The notes beneath the pieces were generated by a model that made no database searches, was not told the origin of the DNA, and was given only the letters and a program-made list of their open reading frames with translations. A DNA stretch of 64,000 bases, taken from contig CANQTW010000001.1 of NCBI GenBank assembly GCA_947626845.1, positions 62,001 through 126,000 of the forward strand. Reading direction: 5' to 3'. Source of the stretch: an uncultured Oscillospiraceae bacterium. Lineage in GTDB: Bacteria > Bacillota > Clostridia > Oscillospirales > Oscillospiraceae. How positions within the stretch are numbered: position 1 is the stretch's first letter; each line of letters starts with the position of its first letter. Below are positions 52,255 through 60,403 of the stretch, piece after piece. Both the position numbers and the translations under genes were made by a program.

Positions 52255-52869
52255 TTATATTTCCTTCAGCTCCTGGTCGGTATCCAGGATGAAGTGGTCG
52301 CAGCCGTTGATGACGGTGGTGGTCCGGTAGCGGCTGACCTGGGGGAGGTTGACGCCGTAGCTGCGGTGGATATGGCCGTGGATGAAATACCGGGGGCGGT
52401 ATTTTTCGATCAGCTCCTGAAAGCACTCAAAGCCCCGATGGGTCAGGGTGTCGAAGTCGTTGACGCCCCGTATGGGGGCGTGGGCCACGATGATGTCCAC
52501 CCCGCCGGCGCGGCGGAGCTTCCAGCGCAGCTTGTGGATGCGCTTTTCCATCTGGCGCTCGTTGTACATGCTCCTCCCGGTCTTTTTGTACCGGTAGGAG
52601 CCGCCCAGGCCCAGGATGCGCAGGCCGTTGACGGTGATGATGGTGTCCTCCAGGCACTCGCACCCCTCCGGGGGCTTGTCGATGAGGGCGTCATCGTGGT
52701 TGCCCCGCACATACAAAAGGGGGCAGTGGGCCATGGTCACCAGAAATTCCAGGTAGTTACGGCTCAGATCCCCGCAGGAGATGATGAGGTCAAATTCGTC
52801 CAGCTTGCCGGGGCGGTAGTAGTCGTAATAGACCGGGGCAGGATCGTCGGATACGACCAGTATCTTCAT
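52255..52869 (-). CDS. Calcineurin-like metallophosphoesterase
   Basis: 204 residues. Phosphoesterase motifs in order: VVSDDPAPVYY at the N-terminus (the usual DxH is altered, Asp-Asp-Pro), ISCGDLSRNYL, YVRGNHDD, IVAHAPIRG, and GHIHRSYG. The metal ligands of motifs II-V are present; the substrate is unknown. Start ATG 52869 lies one base after the stop of the BMP-domain gene, so they form a two-gene operon. Confidence 0.85.
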   Translation of the reverse strand: MKILVVSDDPAPVYYDYYRPGKLDEFDLIISCGDLSRNYLEFLVTMAHCPLLYVRGNHDDALIDKPPEGCECLEDTIITVNGLRILGLGGSYRYKKTGRSMYNERQMEKRIHKLRWKLRRAGGVDIIVAHAPIRGVNDFDTLTHRGFECFQELIEKYRPRYFIHGHIHRSYGVNLPQVSRYRTTTVINGCDHFILDTDQELKEI

Positions 52870-52870
52870 A

Positions 52871-54817
52871 TCACGCTTCCCCTCCGGCTTCCTTCTCCGG
52901 CTTTTTGGCGCTCTCCACGCCCACGCTCTCCACGGTGGCCTTGCCGGTGGGAGAAAGCTCCTCATAGACGGGGATGCGGCCCTCCACGTTCTCCACCAGG
53001 TAGTCCATGGCGGCGATCTCCTCCATCTCCAGGGGCTTGCCCGCCTCGCCCACGGTGGAGCCGCCCTGGATATGGATGGGGCCGATGAAGGGGTCGACGA
53101 TCCAGCGGGAGATGCCGGCGCGCATGTAGCCCGCCAGGCGGCGGGTGCTCTCAGGCACCTCGTCGGTGAGCATCACGTCCACCGCCCCGGCGGACATGCC
53201 CCAGTAGTAGTTGATGGCCTTGCTGGAGCTTTCATATTCGGCCTGAAGGGTGCCGTTGAACACCTGGCGCAAAAGGCCCTCGTAGTAGACGCCCCAGTTC
53301 CAGATGGGGGCGGCGATGAGCTTTTTCGTGTCGCCGTTTATGTAGGAGAGGCCCAGGGCCTGGCCCGGCTCGTAGAGGCGGGCGTTGTCCATGGAGCTGA
53401 TGAGGGTGATGCCGTTTTTCGTAAGCCTGGACATGGCGGCGCTCCGTCCGCCCACGCTGGACCACTCCAGTTGGACCCTGGCGCGGGGATTGACCATGCG
53501 GGCGCCCAGGGCGAAGGCATTGATGCCGGCGATCTGCCCGAAGATGGGGTAGTCGCACACGTAGCCGATCCGCCCGTTCTCCGCCAGCGCCCCGGCCACC
53601 GCGCCGATGATGAATTTGGCCTCGTACATCCGGGCGTAGTAGGTGCGCACATAGCGGTGGGATTTGTTGATGGAGCAGTTCATGATCAGCTTGTCGGGGT
53701 TTTCCACCGCCGTCCGCAGAGAGGCGGGCAGCAGCACCGGAGAGGTGGTGAAGATCACGTCGCACAGCTCCTTCACCGCCTGGTTGATGGTCTCCTGGGG
53801 CCCCTCGTCCATGGCGTTGAAGTAGGAGACGGTCTCGATCCTGTCCCCGAAGCGCCTGTCCACATGCTGACGGCCCTGCTCATGGCCGTAGGTCCAGCCG
53901 GAGGTCACCGGGTCCTTGTCGTGGACAAAGCCCACCTTCAGGCCGCGGACGGCGTTGGTGTTGATGATGACCTTGGATAAAAGGCCGCCCTTGGGCTCCA
54001 TGGGGGCGGGCTTCAGCTCGATGGGCTCCTTCTCCTGCTGGAGCATCAGCTCCTCCCACAGCCTGGACACGGACTTTCTCAGCTCCGTAGGCCCCTGCTC
54101 GCTGAGGTCCTCGAAGGAGTAGACCTTCATGTACGCCAAAAGGGCGTCGCCCACGGCGGAGGGGGGCATGGTCTTGCCGGCCCTGTCCTCGAAGGCCTCC
54201 CGGAAGTAGTGGTAGACCGTGGAGAATTTGCGCCGCTCCTCCTCCGTCCAGTAGGCCTCCGGATCGCGGCCCAGGAGCTTCAGAAGCTCCTTGTAGCCGC
54301 CCCGCTTGCTGAACTCCAGGAAGTTGACCTTGGTGTATTTGTAAAATTCCACATACTCGTAGTATATATCCGTCTCGATGCCCGTCCCGCGTTCCGGGAG
54401 GACGCGGGTCACCTCGGCCTGGATGCTCACGGCGCCGAAGAACTTGAGGACGCTGACGCGCTTGTTGCCCTCCTGGACATAGTAGCGGTTCATGTATTCG
54501 TAGACCTTGATGGGGTCCCGAATGCCGTCCCGCAGATGGCTTTCGCACAGGGCGATCCACTTGCCCGCGAACTCGCTGGTCTCGGACAGCACCGGCATGA
54601 AATTCCTGGCGAAGCTGTTGGTACGGCCACGGGTCTTGGTGCCCACGATGAACTCCACGGGGATGGACACGGTGCCCAGCTTGATCCCCAGGTTCACCCG
54701 CTCGTCGGCCACAAAATCGTCCAGCACCGGCAGGACGGGGCTGATGCCCTTGGCCACGCAGGCGCGGTATTCCTTCTGGCCAAGCTTCATGGCCTCTCTG
54801 TAATACTGATCAGACAT
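52871..54817 (-). CDS. Cytosolic BMP (PnrA-like) domain protein with a ParB-like N-terminal segment
   Basis: 648 residues and no signal peptide or lipobox. About 285-590 is a BMP/PnrA nucleoside-binding domain (KVGFVHDKDPVTSGWTYGHE, NCSINKSHRYVRTYYARMYE, GRIGYVCDYPIFGQIAGINAFALGARM) normally found in lipoproteins that feed purine ABC transporters. Residues about 70-150 resemble the ParB/sulfiredoxin nucleotide-binding motif (PIKVYEYMNRYYVQEGNKR). So it is probably an intracellular ligand sensor rather than a transporter subunit; the ligand is unproven. Start ATG 54817 follows AAGGAG. Confidence 0.8.
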   Translation of the reverse strand: MSDQYYREAMKLGQKEYRACVAKGISPVLPVLDDFVADERVNLGIKLGTVSIPVEFIVGTKTRGRTNSFARNFMPVLSETSEFAGKWIALCESHLRDGIRDPIKVYEYMNRYYVQEGNKRVSVLKFFGAVSIQAEVTRVLPERGTGIETDIYYEYVEFYKYTKVNFLEFSKRGGYKELLKLLGRDPEAYWTEEERRKFSTVYHYFREAFEDRAGKTMPPSAVGDALLAYMKVYSFEDLSEQGPTELRKSVSRLWEELMLQQEKEPIELKPAPMEPKGGLLSKVIINTNAVRGLKVGFVHDKDPVTSGWTYGHEQGRQHVDRRFGDRIETVSYFNAMDEGPQETINQAVKELCDVIFTTSPVLLPASLRTAVENPDKLIMNCSINKSHRYVRTYYARMYEAKFIIGAVAGALAENGRIGYVCDYPIFGQIAGINAFALGARMVNPRARVQLEWSSVGGRSAAMSRLTKNGITLISSMDNARLYEPGQALGLSYINGDTKKLIAAPIWNWGVYYEGLLRQVFNGTLQAEYESSSKAINYYWGMSAGAVDVMLTDEVPESTRRLAGYMRAGISRWIVDPFIGPIHIQGGSTVGEAGKPLEMEEIAAMDYLVENVEGRIPVYEELSPTGKATVESVGVESAKKPEKEAGGEA

Positions 54818-54899
54818 GGGAAAACTCCTTTTCGCTGTTGTCAGCGCCATTCTATCACGGATGAGCGGAAGTGGCAAGATGGTTTACGAAAATTTAAAA

Positions 54900-54922
54900 C
54901 GGGCCGGCTTTCAGCCGGCCCG
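54900..54922 (-). terminator. icd terminator
   Basis: Perfect stem CGGGCCGGCT / AGCCGGCCCG, loop of 3, then TTTTAAATTTT on the minus strand. Confidence 0.85.
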
Positions 54923-54963
54923 CCAGTTTGTAAAAAAGCTCCAATTCATTTTTCCGGCGGCAT
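54923..54963 (-). repeat. Pre-terminator module, copy D
   Basis: Minus-strand ATGCCGCCGGAAAAAT ... GCTTTTTTACAAACTGG lies 20 nt after the icd stop and abuts the terminator hairpin. Confidence 0.6.
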
Positions 54964-54983
54964 GTACGTCGGAAAAAACCGTC

Positions 54984-56183
54984 TTACGCCTCCAGCTGCT
55001 CCCTGACGGCGCGGATGAAGCCGGCAGTGGTGACCTTTTTCACGTCGGGATCGGGGCACAGGAGGGCCAGATCGCCGGTCATGACGCCGGCGTTGATGGT
55101 GTCCAGCACGGCCTTTTCCAGTCTGTCCGCGAAGGCGGACAGCTCCCCGTTCCCGTCCAGCTCCCCGCGCTTTCTGAGGGCGCCGGACCAGGCGAAGATG
55201 GTGGCCACGGGGTTGGTGGAGGTCTGCTCGCCCTTTAAGTACCTGTAATAGTGCCGCGTCACCGTGCCGTGGGCGGCCTCGTACTCGAAATTCCCGTCGG
55301 GACTGACCAGCACCGAGGTCATCATGGCCAAGGAGCCGAAGGCGGTGGAGACCATGTCGCTCATCACGTCGCCGTCGTAGTTCTTGCAGGCCCAGATGAA
55401 CCCGCCCTTGCTGCGGATGACCCTGGCCACGGCGTCGTCGATGAGGGTGTAGAAGTACTCGATCCCCGCGGCGGCGAATTTCTCCGCGTATTCCGCGTCG
55501 AAGATGCGCTGGAAGATGAATTTGAAGGTCTGGTCGTACTGCTTGGAGATGGTGTCCTTGGTGGAGAACCAGAGGTCCTGCCGGACGGAGAGGGCGTACT
55601 CAAAGCAGCTGCGGGCAAAGGCCTCGATGGAGGAGTCCTTGTTGAACATGGACTGCAAAACGCCGGGGCACTCGTAATCGTACACCGTCTGGCGGAAGCT
55701 CTCGCCCTTCTCGCCGGTGAAGACAAGCTCCGCCTTGCCGGGGCCGGGGACCCGGTACTCCGTGGCCTTGTAAACGTCGCCGTAGGCGTGGCGGGCGATG
55801 GTGATTGGCTTCTCCCAGGTGCTGACCACGGGCTTGATGCGGCTGGTCATGATGGGCGCACGGAAGACCGTGCCGTCCAGGGCGGCGCGGATGGTGGCGT
55901 TGGGACTTTTCCACATCTCGTGGAGCTTATACTCCTCCACCCGCTGGGCGTTGGGGGTGATGGTGGCGCACTTGACGGCCACGTGGAGCCTTTTGGCGGC
56001 CTCGGCGGCGTCCACGGTCACCTGGTCGCGGGTGGCGTCGCGGCTGGGAAGGCCCAGGTCGTAATATTCCGTGTTCAGCTCCACGAAGGGACTTAGAAGC
56101 TCATCCTTGATCTCCTGCCAGATGATCCTGGTCATCTCGTCCCCGTCCATCTCCACGATGGGGTTCATTTTTATCTTTGCCAT
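54984..56183 (-). CDS. icd: NADP-dependent isocitrate dehydrogenase, eukaryote-like (type II)
   Basis: Oxidative decarboxylation of isocitrate to 2-oxoglutarate. 399 residues that align in style with the homodimeric eukaryotic/type II group: MAKIKMNPIVEMDGDEMTRIIW, KCATITPNAQRVEEY, SPNATIRAALDGTVFR (substrate serine/asparagine), TIARHAYGDVY, NYDGDVMSDM (metal Asp), EAAHGTVTRHYY (NADP site). Start ATG 56183 with GAGG seven bases upstream. It follows acn on the same strand; the 107-nt gap holds dispersed element copy 3. Confidence 0.95.
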   Translation of the reverse strand: MAKIKMNPIVEMDGDEMTRIIWQEIKDELLSPFVELNTEYYDLGLPSRDATRDQVTVDAAEAAKRLHVAVKCATITPNAQRVEEYKLHEMWKSPNATIRAALDGTVFRAPIMTSRIKPVVSTWEKPITIARHAYGDVYKATEYRVPGPGKAELVFTGEKGESFRQTVYDYECPGVLQSMFNKDSSIEAFARSCFEYALSVRQDLWFSTKDTISKQYDQTFKFIFQRIFDAEYAEKFAAAGIEYFYTLIDDAVARVIRSKGGFIWACKNYDGDVMSDMVSTAFGSLAMMTSVLVSPDGNFEYEAAHGTVTRHYYRYLKGEQTSTNPVATIFAWSGALRKRGELDGNGELSAFADRLEKAVLDTINAGVMTGDLALLCPDPDVKKVTTAGFIRAVREQLEA

Positions 56184-56209
56184 ATCTATACCTCGTTCAT
56201 TCAAGTTTT

Positions 56210-56314
56210 GGGGCCCCGCGCGATCCCACTCGCGTGGGGAGAGGAGGAGCGAAGCCGGCGCGTGAGCCGCAACGCGCGCGTTGCGGGGAGTTATCGCGGC
56301 TTCCGCGACGACGA
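56210..56314 (+). repeat. Dispersed hairpin element, copy 3
   Basis: GGGGCCCC, hairpin CCCCGCGCGA / TCGCGTGGGG (56214-56223 with 56230-56239), AGAGGAGGAGCGAAGCC, a second hairpin CCGCAACGCG / CGCGTTGCGG that replaces the CCGA/TTGG hairpin of copies 1-2, and GCGGCTTCCGCGACGACGA. It overlaps the last eight codons of acn on the opposite strand. Confidence 0.8.
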
Positions 56315-58525
56315 ATACCAATTCATGAGACAGCCTGTCAGAATGATCTCCCGCTCTTTCTGCGTCAGCTCCGGGAGCTTCAGGGTGATCTCCGTCACCT
56401 TGCCGCCGGACAGCACCTTGGCGGGCACCTCCCGCGCCCCATACCGGACCGCCTGGCGGATGCCGGGGACGTAGATAAGATCGCCCACCTCATAGGGGAA
56501 GTCGGTATTCTCGTCTATGTTGAAGGGCAGTATGCCCCAGTTGATGCAGTTGGAGCGGTAGCGCTTGGTGGCGTACTCGTAGCAGATGTTGGCCCCGCCG
56601 CCCAGTACACGCTGGCAGGAGGCCGCCTGCTCACGGGCGGAGCCGTCGCCGGGGCGGTTGGCGAAAATCGCGGAGGCCAGGGCGGTATGCTCCACGTCTG
56701 CGACGCCGAGCCGCTCATAGGCCGCCAAAAGCTCCCCGTCCGGGGCCTTGCTCCCCCGCTCCCGGATGGCGTTGGCCCTGCCCACATAGGCGGGGTCGCG
56801 GCGCGAGAGGGCAAAGGTGGCAAGCTTCAAGGGATTTGACCGGTAGCTGGAGGTGTCGCCGGAGGGGATCAGCTCGTCGGTGGTGGTCACCGGGTCCCGC
56901 AGGACGCTGGCCAGCTCCAGGACGATATTCTCCTCCAGCGCCGGGATAGCCGGCCATTCGGTGATGTTGGGGCCGAGCTTCAGCTCCTCCTCCGGATGGG
57001 GATCGCCGAAGCCGTTATACACGCGCCTGTCGTAGGCGCTCCTGTCATATTTCCGCTCCACGCTTTCGGGAGGCGTGTAGTCTATCTCGTCCGCGCCGGT
57101 GAGCACGCCGCCGTTGCGGGCGGTGGCGGCGATGGAGCGGGCGTCCATCAGGGCCACGCAGGAAAGCTGGCCCTCCGCGGGCTTTGAGCCCTCCCGGTTG
57201 GGGAAGTTGCGGGTGCAGTGGCGGACAGAGAGGCCGCCGTTGGCCGGCACGTCCCCGGCCCCGAAGCAGGGTCCGCAGAAGCAGGGCTTGAACACCGCGC
57301 CCATAGCCGTCAGGCGCTGGGTCACGCCGTTGTTCATAAGCTCCATGGCCACGGGCAGGCTGGGCGGGTACACCGTCAGGCCGAAATACCCCGCGCCGAT
57401 GCTGCCGGCCTCCAAAATGGCCGCGGCCTCGGCGATATTGTCGTACATGCCCCCGGAGCATCCGGCGATGACGCCCTGATCCACGTGGAGCTGGCCGTCC
57501 TTCACCTTGCTCAGAAGGTCCAGCTTCACCTTGCCCTTGAATTTCCCCTCCGCGGACTTTTCCGTCTCGCGGAGGATGTCGGTGAGGTTCGCCTTCAGCT
57601 CCCGGATGGTGTACGCCTCGCTGGGGTGGAAGGGCAGGGCGATCATGGGCTCCACGGTGGACAGATCGATCTCCACACAGGCGTCGTACCAGGCGCCCTC
57701 CCCCGGCTCCATGGGCTTATAGTCCTCCGGCCTGCCGTGGACGCGGTAATATTCCTCCACCTTCTCGTCGGTCTGCCAGATGGAGCTCAGGCAGGCGGTC
57801 TCGGTGGTCATCACGTCGATGCCGATGCGGAAATCCATAGGCAGATTTCTGACGCCGGGGCCGGCAAACTCTAAGACGGAGTTCAGAACGAAGTTGTTCT
57901 TATAGGTCGCCCCGCACAGGGCGATGGCCACGTCCTGGGGGCCCACGCCGCGCCTGGGCGCGCCGGTGAGATACACCAGCACCGTCCGGGGATAGGCCAC
58001 GTCGTAGGTGGCCTCCAAAAGCTGCTTGACGATCTCCGGGCCGCCCTCGCCCACGCCCATGGTGCCGAGGGCGCCGTAGCGGGTGTGGCTGTCGGAGCCC
58101 AGGATCATCCTGCCGCAGCCGGCCAGCTCCTCACGGGCGTACTGGTGGATGACGGCGAAGGAGGGGGGCACGAAGATGCCGCCGTATTTCCGGGCCGCCG
58201 ACAGGCCGAAGGCGTGGTCATCGGCGTTGATGGTACCGCCCACGGCGCAAAGGCTGTTGTGGCAGTTGGTCATGACGTAGGGCACCGGGAATTTTTCAAG
58301 GCCGGACCCCTTGGCCGTCTGGATGATGCCAACATAGGTGATGTCGTGGGAGATCAGGCTGTCAAAGGAGATCCGCAGATTTTTTCCGCCGGTCCCCCTG
58401 TCGTGGGCGGATAAAACAGAGTAGGCGACGGTCTTTTTCCGCCCCTCCTCCGCGTCCTGGCCGGGAGCGTCAAAGACGGGCCTGCCGCCAAGATAAAAGG
58501 TTCCCTTGTCGTGTAATGTGACCAT
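56291..58525 (-). CDS. acn: Aconitate hydratase
   Basis: Isomerises citrate to isocitrate with a 4Fe-4S cluster. 744 residues. Cluster cysteines are in TETACLSS-like and FCGPCFGAGD contexts; other marks are VMTNCHNSLCAVGG, GSDSHTRYGALGTMGVGEGG, RNFPNREG, and the swivel domain ERLGV to YRSNCINWGILPF. It belongs to the clostridial hydratase group of the aconitase family, so related hydratases are a lesser possibility. The last residues SSSRKPR come from the dispersed element. Start ATG 58525 follows GAGGTG. Confidence 0.88.
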   Translation of the reverse strand: MVTLHDKGTFYLGGRPVFDAPGQDAEEGRKKTVAYSVLSAHDRGTGGKNLRISFDSLISHDITYVGIIQTAKGSGLEKFPVPYVMTNCHNSLCAVGGTINADDHAFGLSAARKYGGIFVPPSFAVIHQYAREELAGCGRMILGSDSHTRYGALGTMGVGEGGPEIVKQLLEATYDVAYPRTVLVYLTGAPRRGVGPQDVAIALCGATYKNNFVLNSVLEFAGPGVRNLPMDFRIGIDVMTTETACLSSIWQTDEKVEEYYRVHGRPEDYKPMEPGEGAWYDACVEIDLSTVEPMIALPFHPSEAYTIRELKANLTDILRETEKSAEGKFKGKVKLDLLSKVKDGQLHVDQGVIAGCSGGMYDNIAEAAAILEAGSIGAGYFGLTVYPPSLPVAMELMNNGVTQRLTAMGAVFKPCFCGPCFGAGDVPANGGLSVRHCTRNFPNREGSKPAEGQLSCVALMDARSIAATARNGGVLTGADEIDYTPPESVERKYDRSAYDRRVYNGFGDPHPEEELKLGPNITEWPAIPALEENIVLELASVLRDPVTTTDELIPSGDTSSYRSNPLKLATFALSRRDPAYVGRANAIRERGSKAPDGELLAAYERLGVADVEHTALASAIFANRPGDGSAREQAASCQRVLGGGANICYEYATKRYRSNCINWGILPFNIDENTDFPYEVGDLIYVPGIRQAVRYGAREVPAKVLSGGKVTEITLKLPELTQKEREIILTGCLMNWYSSSRKPR

Positions 58526-58554
58526 TTCATCACCTCATAAAAGTATCTATGGAA

Positions 58555-58583
58555 AGTATACCAGCTTTTTTCCCTCGTTTCAA
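58555..58583 (-). promoter_or_regulatory. Promoter of acn-icd
   Basis: Minus-strand TTGAAA (58583-58578), 17 nt, TATACT (58560-58555). Confidence 0.75.
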
Positions 58584-58667
58584 TACCCCCGCTTTGGTTG
58601 TTTGCATAAAAGTTGCCTGTTTATCTCTCCCCGCTTTTGGTCAAAGATGAATTTTTGAATATAAAAC

Positions 58668-58696
58668 TTGCAATTTGCCCCATGGGGGATTATAAT
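58668..58696 (+). promoter_or_regulatory. citZ promoter
   Basis: TTGCAA (58668-58673), 17 nt, TATAAT (58691-58696). The spacer holds the palindrome CCCCATGGGG, a possible operator. Confidence 0.75.
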
Positions 58697-58759
58697 AAAT
58701 CCTGTATCCGGTGGGAAATCGCCGGTGGTAACCTTCGGAAAATGAAAGAAGGAGTCATT

Positions 58760-60121
58760 TTGGATTCAAATTTGACGGCTTCGCGGGAATATGCGGATCT
58801 GATAACCGGCAACCTGTTGAATCATTACCGCATCCCCGGCACGGCCTATGACGAAAATGTCAAGCGGGGGCTTCGGAACGCCGACGGCTCCGGCGTCATC
58901 GCCGGCATCTCCAAGATCGGCTCCGTCCGGGGCTACTACATCGAGGACGGCCAGCGGGTCCCCCATGAGGGCAAGCTCTTTTACCGGGGCTACGACGTGG
59001 AGGACATCGTCAACGCCCACCGCAAGGCGGACACCTTCGGCTATGAGGAGGTGGCCTATCTCCTGCTGTGCGGCTCTCTGCCCACCCGCGCCCAGCAGGA
59101 TCAGTTTGTGGAGATTCTCTCCGCGGCCAAGACCCTCCCCGACGGCTTTTTTGAGAACGAGCTGATGAAGCGGCCCAGCCCCAACATCATGAACGCCATC
59201 TCACGGGCGGTAGTCAGTCTCTATGCCTACGACGACAACCCGGATGACACCTCCGTAGTGAACGTCCTCCGTCAGTCCATTGAGCTGATCGCCCGGATGC
59301 CCACCATCGTGGCCCACACCTATGCCATGAAGCGCCACTACTACGACGGGGCGTCCCTCTACATCCACAACCCCAAATCCGACCTGACGCTGGCGGAGAA
59401 CTTTCTGCGGCTGGCGCGGCGCGATAAGAGCTACACGGACAAGGAGGCCAAGCTCCTGGACTGCCTGATGATGCTCCACGCCGAGCACTCCGGCGGCAAC
59501 AACTCCACCTTTGTATGCCGCGCCGTCACCTCCACCGGCGCCGACACCTACGGCGCCATCGCCGCGGCCATCAATTCCCTGAAAGGCCCTCTGCACGGCG
59601 GCGCTAACGAGGCCGTCATGCACATGGTAGCGGACATTCTGGAGCACGTCAAGGACCCCAAGGACGATGACGAGGTGGGCGCGTATCTGGACAAGATTCT
59701 GGACGGTCAGGCCAATGACCGCTCCGGCAAGCTCTACGGTCTGGGCCACGCGGTCTACACCATCTCCGATCCCCGCGCGGTGACCATCAAGGAGCTGATC
59801 GCCGAGATGGCCGAAACCAAGGGATACAGCGACGAATTTCTCATCGCCGAGCGGGTGGAACGCCTGGGCGTTTCCAAGCTCATGGCCCGCAAGGGCAAGT
59901 CCATGCCCATCCCCGCCAACGTGGACCTCTACTCCGGCATCGTCTATAAGATGCTGGGTATCCCGGAGGACCTTTACACGCCGCTGTTTGCCGTCTCCCG
60001 CATCTCCGGCTGGTGCGCCCACCGTCTGGAGGAGCTGATCACCTCCGGACGCATCATGCGCCCCGCCTACCGCTCCGCCGCCACAAGGCAGAAATATATC
60101 CCCATAAACGAGCGCAAATAA
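58760..60121 (+). CDS. citZ: Citrate synthase
   Basis: Condenses oxaloacetate and acetyl-CoA. 453 residues from TTG 58760, which has AAGAAGGAG with five bases between; ATG 58742 in the same frame would add six residues but lacks a good ribosome site. Catalytic residues: His in LHAEHSGG, His in GLGHAVYTISDPR and an Asp further on; PLHGGANEAV binds CoA/substrate. Long N-terminal part with KLFYRGYDVEDIV is typical of clostridial forms. Transcribed away from acn-icd, giving a divergent citrate-to-2-oxoglutarate module. Confidence 0.94.
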   Translation: MDSNLTASREYADLITGNLLNHYRIPGTAYDENVKRGLRNADGSGVIAGISKIGSVRGYYIEDGQRVPHEGKLFYRGYDVEDIVNAHRKADTFGYEEVAYLLLCGSLPTRAQQDQFVEILSAAKTLPDGFFENELMKRPSPNIMNAISRAVVSLYAYDDNPDDTSVVNVLRQSIELIARMPTIVAHTYAMKRHYYDGASLYIHNPKSDLTLAENFLRLARRDKSYTDKEAKLLDCLMMLHAEHSGGNNSTFVCRAVTSTGADTYGAIAAAINSLKGPLHGGANEAVMHMVADILEHVKDPKDDDEVGAYLDKILDGQANDRSGKLYGLGHAVYTISDPRAVTIKELIAEMAETKGYSDEFLIAERVERLGVSKLMARKGKSMPIPANVDLYSGIVYKMLGIPEDLYTPLFAVSRISGWCAHRLEELITSGRIMRPAYRSAATRQKYIPINERK

Positions 60122-60140
60122 CCACATAAACCCCCTCACA

Positions 60141-60169
60141 GGGCCGCCGGTTTTCCGGCGGCCCTTTTT
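60141..60169 (+). terminator. citZ terminator
   Basis: Perfect stem GGGCCGCCGG / CCGGCGGCCC, loop TTTT, then TTTTT. Confidence 0.95.
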
Positions 60170-60210
60170 GTCCCCGCGGCGGGGAGAAATGATGGAAGGA
60201 TAAAATTTTA

Positions 60211-60240
60211 ATTATAACATACTGATTCTTATTTTGTCAA
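60211..60240 (-). promoter_or_regulatory. Consensus promoter pointing back toward citZ
   Basis: Minus-strand TTGACA (60240-60235), 18 nt, TATAAT (60216-60211). It faces the citZ terminator and 3' end; no minus-strand gene is seen. Confidence 0.5.
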
Positions 60241-60262
60241 TTTTTTGCCAGTTCCTTACAAA
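60234..60262 (+). promoter_or_regulatory. Possible promoter of the SLH-domain protein gene
   Basis: TTGTCA (60234-60239), 17 nt, TACAAA (60257-60262), leaving a leader of about 135 nt. Overlaps the opposing promoter, so only one may be real. Confidence 0.35.
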
Positions 60263-60403
60263 GACACGCGCAAGACACAGGGAGTTTTGAAAAACGGGGA
60301 AAATGTTCGGAAAAGGTGGTTTGATTTGCTGGCTTTTGCTTTTTGCGCGTGCTTTATCGTCTGCTTTAGATGCTTCACGATGTTATTAAGGAGGAAACAC
60401 TAC

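Noticed and set aside
58613-58759. Longer citrate synthase start at 58613
   Set aside because: The promoter TATAAT at 58691 lies downstream of that codon, so it would not be transcribed.
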